Source of the DNA: Caprimulgus europaeus
Lineage: Eukaryota > Chordata > Aves > Caprimulgiformes > Caprimulgidae
NCBI GenBank assembly: GCA_907165065.1
Contig: OU015541.1
Location: 4,526,001 to 4,590,000 of the forward strand
Reading direction: 5' to 3'
Length of the DNA stretch: 64,000 nt
Below, one piece after another: positions 37,601-49,205 of this stretch. The notes under the pieces were generated by a model that was given only the letters and a program-made list of their open reading frames with translations, had not been told where the DNA came from and made no database searches. How positions within the stretch are numbered: position 1 is the stretch's first letter; each line of letters starts with the position of its first letter. Both the position numbers and the translations under genes were made by a program.

Positions 37601-40600
37601 ACAGGGAAATGGCTAAAATCTGACAATACGAAGAAGTTTATTTCCCTCCACACTGAAGAAAAATTATGTTTGAGATGCTAATTTTCTTCACATTTTGAAG
37701 CAATCCCAGAATCAAGTTTTCAGTTTTTGAATAAAACCTCTATGACTTCAGCATTGAGGCTTTATATTTCAGTGCTGTAAATACTATCATTTGGGGATTT
37801 TTTTTTTCATATTATCCTAATATTTCCTGCCTTAAATCTTCTGCATTAATGTAAAGCAAATAAAAGTTTATATGTATCTGACAGAGAAACGCTTTAGGGA
37901 ATTTGATGGTCATAATAAGAACTAAATCCAGGGCTTCAGTTGAAGCTCGGTAATAGGCAAAAACATGAACAGCTTTGATTGTGCAGAGGTGTTATCCTGA
38001 ATCAAAATCAGCAGACAGCATGACCAAGGCTAACATCTGTCTATATATATATGTATTTATACCTTTCTCAAGATTTTGCTCTTTCCATTTCCCACTTTAG
38101 AGCTCTAAAGGTCACCTGTTCAGTATATTACACTTTACCCGTGTTGCCCCGGTACCGTCATGTATTATAAATTCCATGATTCTTTAGAATACATGAATTT
38201 AAAGCCCCACTTTTGTCCCAGAACCAGCTACATTTTGATGAATGAGATCTCAGACTAGATAGGTAAATAGAAAAAGGGTGAGGGATGTAAGCTTGCAATG
38301 TATAATTTATTATAAGCACCACAAAATACCAGTGCTGAGAGAAAACAAATTATTGGCCTCTCATGCAGTGACCATGAGAAGGTAATAAATATTTCATTAT
38401 ATAGTACTCATCAGACATTTGAATAGCTCATCTGTCCTATTTATGCCAGCTAAAATGAATTCAACCTATCAGTGGCAAATGTATTTTTAATGTTTCTCTT
38501 TACCTTCTGTGGAAAAGGCATCTAAAAAGTCCATCTTCCCCAAGAATTACATTATTCATTTCATTACATACTGTAAACTGTTTATTCTTGAATAGGCTTT
38601 TCCTGTTAAAATCAGTCCTTTATATGTTAAGGAAATTTTATCCCCAATGCTCATTCTAGTTCTAGGAAGCAGAAGTTACCACAAGTGTTTTCTAAGCTGT
38701 GCAAACATGGTATTTTGATGGGAAAACACCCATTTCATACTAAACTAAAAGCATTTGCAGATATCCATGGGGACTCTGGATAACACCATTTAAGATTCTT
38801 AAATGCCTCCTCTATATGGAAAAATTACATCACGTTTTTGTGCAACGAAGCATCAGTTCTCATACTAAATATTTCAAGTTGCCATGTCTGTATAATATCA
38901 TAATTTTTAAACTGTGTCAATTAAAGAGTCAAGAAATAAGATATGAGCTATTTCTTACGTAGGGATATCTCAACATATTGTGATTCCAATGGCACCACAG
39001 TAAAAGGACCACCCTTCTATTGACTACAACAGAATCTCACAAGGTCCTCAAAAACTCTGGAACGGTTCTTTGTTAAGCAGCCGTGTAAGCAGCAGTCAGT
39101 TGATTTGAATTTTACACCTTCTATTAATTCTGCAAAACTCAGCTTTGAAAGTATGTCCTGCATAGAAGCCATGCCTTTGAGGAAGCTTCTAAGTGAAAAC
39201 AGAATCATGTTTTTTAAATACTGCAGTGTTAGCCTTTCAACTTCTTGGAATTTCAGTTCAGGATGGATATAAAAAGAAAACAGAGCACTTGAACCAGCAG
39301 CTGTTAACAGTGGAGCTGACTACAACCTACAGAGTCCCAATACCCAATAACATGAACAAGCTTTATGCAGCATCTGAAGACAGACAATGCTCAGGCACAC
39401 ACATGCACTATTTTTCATGCACATATCTTTATGGGGAGCTTGAGGGTGTTCACCACCATGTTCAATTTCAGGTAGGTTTACAGAATTTTTAAACATACTT
39501 TTCTTGCTAGCACCAGTGTGAAAATAGCTATAGGATACTACTGGGAATCTGAAAATAAGGTTGAAAACCTATGTGCAAAACTTTTGATATAAAATTTGGC
39601 TCTAAGAGCATATGAGGAATGGCAACCTTCAGATATGTCACTTTGTCACTGATTTTAAAAAATAAATAACTCATGCAGGGAAGAAGTCATCAATCCATGT
39701 GGTCTTTTATAAAAAAATACAGACTTGAAAATCATCAGTTGCCTGAAGAGAAAAGGCTCATGCCAGTTGAATTTGTACCTGTTAACTCTCAAGACTGTAT
39801 ACATTTGTTTTCCAACTGAGAACAAAACTTCCAAAAATATTCAGGATCTTCAATAGAGGCATGAAGTTATAAGAACCTGTTACGACTCCCTCAGAAGAAT
39901 AAGTAACTGGAAGTCATCGTTACCAAGCCTCACCTCAGACGCCACTATAAAACAGAAATCAAGACTAAAGAATTAAAAAACATTTCTGCCAAGTCTCAGT
40001 TTATCCTACTGAACTTCCCAAATACTACAATTCATTGGGAATCAGGAGCTACTAACTGCATCTAGAGTTGGTTTCTAACCCAAAATTTTTCTGAAATGCA
40101 GGAACCAGACAGAAGAACAACTAATTCTACTCTACTTATGCCAGACCTATGCTTATGTATTCAGATCTTGTTGAATACTGCACTTATTCTGACATACAGT
40201 CTCTACTTTTCATAATCTTGTCTTTATTCTGGCCTTAACATTTACCTTTAGCTCCACTACAATCTAAAGAATTTAATGAGGAATTCAAAGCCACTTGCCT
40301 TTCTAGAACTTTGCTAATACTGCCTGCATTGAGCTTCCACATGTGGTTCTTTTCCTGGCTTTATCCCTAGGAGGTGAAATGGGGAGGGAAACTTGAAGAG
40401 TTGAGAGTCCTGAAAATACAGCTACTCACAACTATTTCAAGGTTAGGTTTTGGATTCAGAAATGGGGAACTCTTTTCATTTCTATATATCTCAAATATCC
40501 TTTGACTTGCATCTGTTGCCATGGTGCATATCAAGCTTGCAGTAGCGAACAGGCTCACTGTCTCTACACCAACAGTAACAAAGAACACAGATGGCCATTG

Positions 40601-43600
40601 CTATTATTTCCACTCCCCCAGTGTGTTTTTATGCACTTGATGGGGTCTGGAAAATGCGTGTGTTACTCCACCCATATAATATTGACCACTATGAAAGCTG
40701 TTGGAGCAGCAATAAGAAGACTGAGCACAAAGAGTTTCAAAAATTTCTGCCTCCCAGTAGCAAAACCAAACGGGCTCTTACATCAGAGACAAAAGGTCCC
40801 ACCAAGGGTTTTGAGATAAAAAAATAGGAAAAATATGCTTTGATAACAAACACCTGCTTTGACGAAGCAAACTCAGAGTCAACAGTAATCTGGGGCTGCT
40901 GATAGAGGCTCAGTTCTCTAGTCCTTACTTGAATAAAATCACCATTGAGACCGTGAGTACATTAGCAAAAAAATAATAAAAAATAGCATCATGCCAAGAA
41001 TCAACAGCTGCTAAATGAGCCAATTCTTCAAAATACAGCAGATATATACAGAAATCATCTTTCCACACTCCCCATATCCCAGTGAAACTTTTTATCTTTC
41101 TGAGACTTTTCAAAGATGTTCTTAGTTATAGCTGGAAATAGGTTTCTCTGTCGGAGGCAGAGTATTTTGGGCACTAGGAAGCAATGTCTATCAAGTCTGA
41201 AGGATAACGTTAGTAAATTATTATTGTCAACTAAACAACTTAGATGTGTCAAAATATTATTGTGGGTGACCAAATATTTAAATATCAGGACAGCTTAATT
41301 TTAAAAACTGATTTTGACATTATATAGAATTTTTGCCTTAGTATTTTGTGTTTGAAGACTCTGATTCTGCTCCTCTGCATCCTCAATGAACCCTGACATA
41401 GCACCGTTTCCTCTTCTTGTATCCTCTATTTTGTAGATGAAAGCACAGGTGTTTCAGCTTCCAATGAAGCTTGTACTAACTTCAATTCCAGTAAAATCAA
41501 TGATCAAAGCTCAATTTAAAAGATCTCTTCAAACACTGCAGAACGAGTTTCCATGTGCCTTCTGTGTAAATACAACAATTTTCAGGACAAGCTAAATTCC
41601 AAGGCTGCTTTAAACCAGAATTGAACCAGGGCTTTATAGTGACATCTGCCAGCAGCTGTAATTGTATACAGGTTTGTGTTTATCTTGTAGGATTTTGGTA
41701 GACACATAGAATGTCTCACTTTTGAAGACCTGTACCAGCTGGATCTTAGCAACATACTAGCCTTCTGAGAGCCTTTGTTGGAGCTAATCTTTGTAGCGAT
41801 ACCCCTATTAACAGTTTTCTAGGTGCCTTTATATTTAAGGAATATAATGAAGCTTTTACTGTTAAGTAAAGCTACCTTGGACCAACAGTTTATCCAAATT
41901 TGTTGATTCTTGTTTCTTATTGACAACAGAAGAAAGCTAAAGAAAGGCAAACAGTCTGAGGTTTTCTTTAATATGCAAAACAGAGACATTATATCCACTA
42001 TTTGCAGTAGAATTTATGATAGACAAAAGTGCTTTTGAAAGTTATTTTCCTTAAAGAATTGATTTTGCCTCTGATGCCCTATTGTTTTGCATTTATTAGC
42101 AAGTGATTTATGGAAGAAATCAGTTAAATATTATAAGTTCTGTATTTATATGGTTATTTTTTCTCAACAATTTCATATATGCTTTTGTTTTATTATGAAT
42201 TCTGAGCTCTGTATTCAGTAATCATTCTTTATGACAACCTAAATATGTACTGCTCTATTTGTGAATTAGAGAGCAATTTATTTGGGGATCTCAGAAAATT
42301 ACTTTTCTTCTAGGTGCTATTTTACAGTCTATCCATTCTGTCTTTTATCTATGATGGCCTCTTCTATGTCACACGAGCCTTACTTAAGAGATATTTCATA
42401 CAGATGTGAATTGCAGGATTACAAAAAAAAGTTTCAAAGAAAAGATTCAGCTTTGATTGTGGCCAGAAAGAAAATAAAAGCTCTATGAATACTAGGCAAT
42501 AGTTAAGTAACAAAACAACCTTGTACAGGGCCACTGTTAGGGATTATATTAATATATATCTATATAACAAGATGCCTGCGGTTACATGAGTCTGGATCTG
42601 ACAATCAGTTCCAAGTTCCAACTTCAGTATGAAGCAGGATTGCCCCAGCATCCTCCTAAAACCTCTTTCAGGAATTTCCACAGTGAGAGATACCTTTCCT
42701 ATGAATTAGGAGACTTCACCTGACCCTAAAGTATGCTTTCAGCTGGATTTTGTGAAAGCAATTCTTCACCTATTGAAGTTAAATAAGCATTAAAGGCTCA
42801 GTTCAAGACTCACATTTCCACTGGAGACACCTGGTGCATAAGTTTAAATAAAATATGGCTACAGAAAGAAAATTTGCATTACGCAACAAGAAACACTTGG
42901 CAAGCTACATCATACACACACAGCAGCTAAAGAGAAAAATATTTTTACTACACATTTAATGTGCTAATGTGAAGCTAAGTAATTAACACAGACTTGAGAT
43001 AATGATTTAGCAGTTCTTTTTCATGTGTAACCCAGGTGCCAAAAAGGCCACTTGAGTTTCTATTGCCTTCTTCTACCTCATTTTAATGAACACTGCATAC
43101 AATGGGAAAGAAACCTAGGGCTTTTGTAGCTCCTCATTAAGAAATAAGTTGAATTTTAGCATTTCAAGAGTCTGTACTAAAATCTTGGGCAGAAGGCTTC
43201 ATTAACCTGGAAACAAGGTTAACTTCGTATTTTGCCTCCATTCCAAATCTCCAAATTTTACAAAACAGTTTATATAAAAAGTACAGAAATGCAACATATG
43301 CAGAAGACAAACCTATGGAGGAAGGAAAGACTACCTTGTGCTAAAAACTAATCCATCTGAAAGTTAGGAGCACTATACCCATCCTGGCTGCTAGTCACAC
43401 AAATACTCTGCCTGAAGCTCTGTTCCTCCCCCTTGCCACATCCCATCAGCTGCTGAAAGCTGGTTTTGCACAGCTCCTCAACCCTTCCCCTCCATAGAAA
43501 GGCTCCCCAACTGTCCTCTTATATCAGCTCCCAGCTTCTTCTGAGCTCTTCCAGGAGCCTAAAGAGTCAGGATGAGGTATTTTACCTCTATTTTGACTCA

Positions 43601-46259
43601 AGTTTCAGTGTGAGTGAGGTCAGATATTAATACAACTTTGAATTTTCTTCAGAGCCACATAAAACATCCTATGACCACGACACAAACTGGCAAATTACTG
43701 TGGATCTAATTTATTGATAGCAACTTATTTACAATTTGACTATGAGAAAGAACTGACTGTAAACCTTGAGTAACAAGTTTAACTTAACTCAGCAGTAATA
43801 TAAATGACAGGCTGAAATAAATGATGGTCCAAAGCATGAAAGCAGGTGCACCAAATTAACAACCACCAGGAAAACAGAATGAAAGCAATTAACACATGAG
43901 GATACTGTGGGAAGGCAGACAGACCAACCGACAGAAAAGTGCAAAAAACAAGATGCACTCAATTAGATTATGACAATTGAGGACATGACAGCCACATGAA
44001 TATTATCCTCCTCTCAAGCAACTCAATAAGTAAAGTTGTGTCCTACAGAAGTACCCATTTAGTAGGGAGGGTGTCTGCTGCTATAAAGGTACTACAAAGG
44101 CCTTACACACCCTTAAAGCCTGGTATGCATAAACTGTACTGGAACATTAATATGTCAGGAATCATTTTTTGGAAATTCATAACCAAGCTCCAACTACATT
44201 TACCAAAAAATCTGGCCTGACTCCTTGGTGTGTTTTTGGAGTCAAGCCTTTTAACAGGTTCATCAATGACATTTAATTGAAAGTCTGGGTGGTTTATTCA
44301 GCCTCATGTCAACAAAATGCCTTGGGTAAACAGCAGTAAGCAAACTTCGATGGGTTTATTTACCACACAGTTAATAACTTGAGTGAACTATTTGTCTTGG
44401 GTCTAATATTTGTTTTGTCAGAAAATTTGGCACACACTTTTTATTCTTTTGGACTCTTGTGTGTAAATTTTAGAAATATCCATTGACAAATAGCAAAGTT
44501 CAGAACCTTTTCCTGAAAATAAACACTGCTCTATTGCTTTTGTATCAAAATGTTACTAAGCATTGAATTCACTCAACAAAAACCAGAAGGTTCTCTTACT
44601 GTCTCATACTTGCATCCTTCACTTTTAAACAACCATTAACACTCAAGAGAACATATACCATACTGAATTATTTTATTTTCAATAAAATCCAGCAGAGGTA
44701 CTGTAGTAGCTATGTTCACAATGATTACTGTAGGAAACATTTGGAAAGCATGTTATTATTATTCTAAATCACATTTTGCTTGAATTAATTTTTATGGATG
44801 GTTACTAAGATATAAAGACTTCTGAATTGCTAATTGTAAGAGTCATACGTGCAAGGTAAGACAAGATCTGAAGAATAAGTCCATATTACTGAAAGATTTT
44901 TAGTTTGAGAATTTGTAAGCTTAAAAAAAAGTGCAATATATTGTAAAAGTCAGTCTATAAGCCATCAAACCAAAAGATTATAGTGCCAATGACATCCTTA
45001 ATTAAAGATTTCTGTTAAACTTCAAGACCACAATGTACTTCCAGCTTATTCTGCACTTATATGCTGTTTTCCCTGTTATCACTATTGTTAAATGTTAAAT
45101 CTTCTCTTTTCCTACAACTGTATTATCTGTTTCCCAGGTAAGGTAATGCATTTACTCATAAAATTGTGATTAAGATGTACAGGGACTATCAGTCAACTAA
45201 TACACAGAGGGTCCTGGGCAGCAGTTCTCGCTGTAGATTTTGCAGATGGCTTTAATGACACCTTTGGAAACCCTCATCTTCAGCCCATACCTTCCCCAGT
45301 AAATGTATGCTTTGTGTACACAGAGAAGTATACAGTGTGATTGAAAAAAGAATATGGAAAAAAACAAACATTAGACACCGATCCCTGTACTTTCCACAGA
45401 TGTAAACAACTGATCCTTCAGAAGACAGATCTGGAAATGGAAGGAAACAAACTGTGGGCATACCAGGGACCAGCTCTGCCCTTCTCTAGTGAGGGAGGAA
45501 GCATACAAGCAGGCACAAAGGTTTCATAAATGGAAAAGTCCATTTCCCCTGTCTTTCCTAGCAATAGCCAAAGGAAATATCTTTCCTGTTTGTAACCTGC
45601 TTTTTTTTTTCCCCACTTTCTGTGGAAGGATTAAAGCTTGAGAGAATGGAGATTCTCAATTCTAATAAGACAATGTTGCAATAAGAATGTTGCACCTGAA
45701 TTTAGCATTGCCACACAAAACTTACTTTCAATAGCAGTCTGTTCATTTGATGACTACTTGGCCCACAATGGCCCTAAAATCTTAAATATCAATATCAGAA
45801 ACCTGAAATGCATCAGAGTCAAACACCATTGATTTTAGATAACTAGCATCAACACAGTTTTGAAATGCATCTACAGAAAATAATCGATAATTCATTTTGT
45901 ACTCTGAAACACTTAAGCGTAGAATATTCATAGATAAATCAAGAAAAGAAAAAATATATTTAACACTAAAAATTAATCTGTTGCTGCAAATAGCCTCTCT
46001 CTGTAGTTACAACTCTGCTTTCTCAAACTTGCAGTCTAATTATTCTTCTATATTTCAATATCCTAAAGGCAATTATGCGTTTTTTCAGAAGTTATTGAAT
46101 AGTAATCAGAACTTTCAGTAAGACTTCCAGACAAAGCCTACCCAATGCCTTATTTATTAGTAATGGCACACACTTTGATCTATATTGTATGCATTCAACA
46201 AAGAAACAGCCTCTCTATTGTGGAAAGAAATCTCCATTTAGTGGATAAAGACGTTTCAC
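31691..46259. other. Long non-coding stretch, no gene recognised
   Basis: The largest stretch without a recognised feature. It is AT-rich with isolated short frames, the longest being 105 codons at 40,502-40,819 on the plus strand. Very AT-rich blocks with many ATTA/TAAT cores at about 33,100-33,540 and 35,490-35,760 would suit conserved enhancers near a developmental gene, but this cannot be tested from one sequence. I see no CpG island and no named transposable element. Confidence 0.5.
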
Positions 46260-46323
46260 CTTCAACCTAAACAGAGTTACTAAGAGGTCATCAACAGTCA
46301 AAGAAAAACCTGTGGTTGTAGCC
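46260..46323 (-). CDS. Weak candidate short exon
   Basis: A strong acceptor (cctgctctttctctacag, AG at 46,325-46,324) is followed by 64 bp open in one frame: one leading base, then 21 codons reading ATTTGFSLTVDDLLVTLFRL plus Lys. A good donor follows (GAAG|gtgaaa, GT at 46,259-46,258). I recognise no family. Splice-like ends this good occur by chance in 64 kb, so the confidence is low. Confidence 0.15.
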
Positions 46324-47165
46324 CTGTAGAGAAAGAGCAGGTGCATCATGAGAACAGTAAGTTGAGAACAGGGAGTACAGACTGATTGCACAGAAAATCT
46401 GAAGCTGCTAATACCATGGTACAGTTGTGTGCATAATGGCAGCAGCAGCATTGTCACCACTCAATAGCCAGTTCTATCTGCATCTCCTTTCTCTGCCCTT
46501 TGACTTCAGTGAGCACCAATTCAAATCTGGTATTTGCCATTCTCAAAGAAATTATCCCTCTTCCTTATTGTTGCTCTCCTATGCACTTGGAGAAACAAGG
46601 AGATTCACTATTATCTCCTCAATTCACTAATAACTTTGCTAGCTAAGATCTTTCTAGACTGTGCTTTCTATAGCCTAGAGTTTATTTTTCTTTCCTGCCA
46701 GTTCAGGCTTCTGTCTACACTCAGAGAACATTTTTTCACAAACAGTGAGACTTTAGCTTGAGAAAAAGAGGATTTAAAAACCACAAGGAAACTGAAATTC
46801 ATGTTTCACTTTATGAAAAGTGGATGGGTCATTTTGCCTGCTTTAAAAACCACTCAAATATAGTGAATCTATTTCTGTAGTTGTAGGAGAAACCATAAAA
46901 TTATTTAAAAGGAAAGCAATGGGACAAAAAGAAAGAAAAAAAGCCCAAAACAACAAATTTAAAAATACATTACTGGTATCCACTCGATGCTACTTAACTT
47001 TTTGGAAAACCTTCTATGCTTAATACATACCACTGATTTCTTTTAGGCTGAAATACTCTGTGCTCTTGAAAACATTTATTTCCAAGTCTCCATTTACAGA
47101 ATATAGCAGCACAAAACAATTTGAGAAAAACTTGGAAGGTATTTTACCTCATCAGTCCACTAAAA

Positions 47166-47195
47166 ATATATATATATATATTTTTTTTTTTTTTT
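47166..47195. repeat. (AT)n followed by T15
   Basis: About eight AT units run directly into a T homopolymer of about 15. It is a simple sequence likely to vary in length. Confidence 0.85.
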
Positions 47196-47719
47196 ACAAA
47201 GAAAAGAAAAAAGCTTTTTGGCTTATGGTATTATATACTGCTTTAGGTTGCTTGAGCACCTCAAGGGGTAGCTGCTTGGAAAAGCGGTAGTGATCCAACT
47301 TTGATCCTCAAAATATTATTGAAGCATTTACCTAGAGAGTACATTCAGAATGAGAAACATTCAAGTTTTGCATTGTTCATTGCCGGCTTACCCAAATTGT
47401 TACCAAGCTGAATTCACACATCGCCGTGATGTATGAAATGTTACCATGAGGTCAGGGATAAGACAAGGATATAAAATACAAAAAGTTAACTTTAAAACAC
47501 TTCAGGTGTTATCTGGAAGCCATCTGGTTTTCAATGACTGAGAAAACTAAAACTATAGAGACAAGTTGGAATGAGGGAATCCTCCCCTTACAAAAATGGA
47601 GGTTGAGATGGAATAAGATAATATTTCATTAATTAAATGAAGGTGCATGCACTGGAGAACTAGAACATATTCAAGCTAGAGGCCAGTTTTGGCATAACCA
47701 TTTTCAGATTTCAATCAAA

Positions 47720-48110
47720 AGAATATTCATCCTTGGAGATACTCAAAACTTGATGGACAAGACCTTGAGCAGCCTGATCTCTCTCTATATATATTTATAT
47801 AAAGTGCCGATCACCATATTGATAAACATTCTTTGGAACCACTCTGACAGCAGAGGTGAGAACAGGAGTCAGCCTGTTAGTACCTCAGCACTTCTGTTTC
47901 TGACCAATTTAAAAATAAAAATAATAATTAAAAAAAAAGCCACAAGACTTTGCTGCCAGCCTGCTTGGCTTGTGTTTAGTACTCCTGCTCCATCAGGGTT
48001 GCTACCATTATACTGCTACAGCCTGATCTAGGCTGGCTCTGCTCTAAGTAGGGGCTTAACCAGATTATCTCCAGAGGTCCCTTCCAGTCAACTATTTATA
48101 AGTATTGAAG
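47720..48110 (+). mobile_element. CR1 LINE 3' end, split by an insertion
   Basis: Two pieces of one plus-strand CR1 are present. The first (47,729-47,780) reads CATCCTTGGAGATACTCAAA, then GATGGACAAGACCTTGAGC and CAGCCTGATCT. The second (48,019-48,110) repeats CAGCCTGATCT and goes on through GGCTGGCTCTGCTCT and GGGGCTTAACCAGATTATC to CTCCAGAGGTCCCTTCCAG near the CR1 3' end. The pieces are adjacent in the CR1 consensus, so the sequence between them was inserted later. The terminal 8-bp repeats are not evident, which suggests an old copy. Confidence 0.8.
47781..48018. mobile_element. 238-bp insertion with 11-bp flanking duplication
   Basis: It interrupts the CR1 described above and is flanked by direct copies of CAGCCTGATCT at 47,770-47,780 and 48,019-48,029, which look like target-site duplications. 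The insert starts CTCTCTATATAT and ends ATTATACTGCTA. It has no inverted terminal repeats, no TG...CA ends, and an A-rich tract in its middle (about 47,910-47,938) rather than at an end. Read on the minus strand it starts TAGCAGTATAATGGTAGC, faintly like a tRNA A-box, and ends in AT-rich simple sequence. A tRNA-type retroposon is possible but unproven. I do not recognise it. Confidence 0.6.
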
Positions 48111-48635
48111 CCAGTGTTTTTCAGAATAGCCCCTTAACAGAAGCAGTGAGGATAAGAACTTCACTGAGTCAAATGTGTGGTAAATTCAGGAAAAACTGGG
48201 GATGACAATGCTATCAAATAGCAAAGAGCATGATTCAGTGCCCAAGAAGGCGCTTCCAGTCTTGTATTCCTAAAAAGATGTTAAAACCAATTCCAGAACA
48301 GCAGATATTAATATCCAATAGATGTATTCATTTCACTGCTATCTGGCCTAAATTCCTTTCCATTCCATTGAATCATTTGTATTTGTAAGTGGCATTTCAA
48401 AGGGAGACTTTCCATACAAATGCTCTTTGTCACTATGATTAGTTTAGCTCTTACACTTTAAAAAGTCTGTTTTTTGTCTGGAAAAATGTGAATGCTAACT
48501 TAACAACTAATACCTGTAAGACAAGGAAAAAAATTAAGTGGTAATATCTTAGTGTCTGGACAGATGCTGTTGAGGAGTTCATCTTAAATCATTGCAAGGC
48601 CAATATATTTTATGCTTATAATTGCTGCTCAAAGT

Positions 48636-48947
48636 TCATGGTGGCATTTTGCTGATGTGCCTAAAATAGTCTTCATGGGTGCTGTTAGAGTTGATTTGAC
48701 AGTACTTAAGGTATAAGAGGCAATGATCCAGCTGAATGCCTGAGTCATTTTGATAAGTGTAGAGCTTGGGCAGAAGCTTCTTAATTGCTCCAATATTCTT
48801 CAGTTGTTCCTGTTCATAGAATTTATGAGAAAGGTCATCAATCACAGAGTATGTGACGTTTTTATGTTTTGCTTGCTTAACAAAATACATTTTAAAGGAA
48901 GTAAAATCAGTTAATGAGAACTTAAGGAGGTTATGATATTCCCTTTC
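48636..48947 (-). CDS. Candidate terminal exon or gene remnant, unknown
   Basis: A minus-strand frame is open for 103 codons and ends in a stop at 48,636-48,638. It could be entered through an acceptor-like ...gctattag (AG at 48,949-48,948), though the tract before it is only modestly pyrimidine-rich. The first Met is at 48,890. The peptide has balanced, protein-like composition, with NVTYSVIDDLSHKFYEQEQL, KNIGAIKKLLPKLYTYQN and LDHCLLYLKYC, two possible N-glycosylation sites (NVT, NST) and a short hydrophobic helix. I do not recognise the family. It may be a last exon, a piece of a processed pseudogene, or chance: about this length of frame is expected several times in a window like this. 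Confidence 0.28.
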   Translation of the reverse strand, partial: EREYHNLLKFSLTDFTSFKMYFVKQAKHKNVTYSVIDDLSHKFYEQEQLKNIGAIKKLLPKLYTYQNDSGIQLDHCLLYLKYCQINSNSTHEDYFRHISKMPP

Positions 48948-49119
48948 CTAATAGCAAATCTGGAACATGAATCAGCTGGTGTCTGTATTACCAGGGTGGC
49001 ACATGGTTGGTACTAAACCTTGCTCTTACCTTATTCTTGCTTTGCAACAGAAACCTTGTTTAAATGTGCTAATAGTAGTAAAAAAAACTAGTGACATACT
49101 GAAATGGTCTGGTTGAGTA

Positions 49120-49205
49120 TGAGACATATCAGGAAATCCCACATTCTGGTCTTGGGCTTGCCACTGACTCAAGTGGATTTGGACAAGTCATTTAGTAGTT
49201 TTACA
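49120..49205 (+). mobile_element. Probable MIR SINE remnant
   Basis: The sequence TCTGGTCTTGGGCTTGCCAC, then TGACTCAAGTGGATTTGG, then ACAAGTCATTTAGTAG follows the MIR core (CTGGCTCTGCCAC...TGTGTGACCTTGG...GCAAGTCACTTA). It is short and diverged but in the right order. A short chance plus-strand frame overlaps it. Confidence 0.6.

Noticed and set aside
39193-39492. 99-codon plus-strand frame with an acceptor-like site upstream
   Set aside because: No matching donor, and the peptide does not resemble any family I know.
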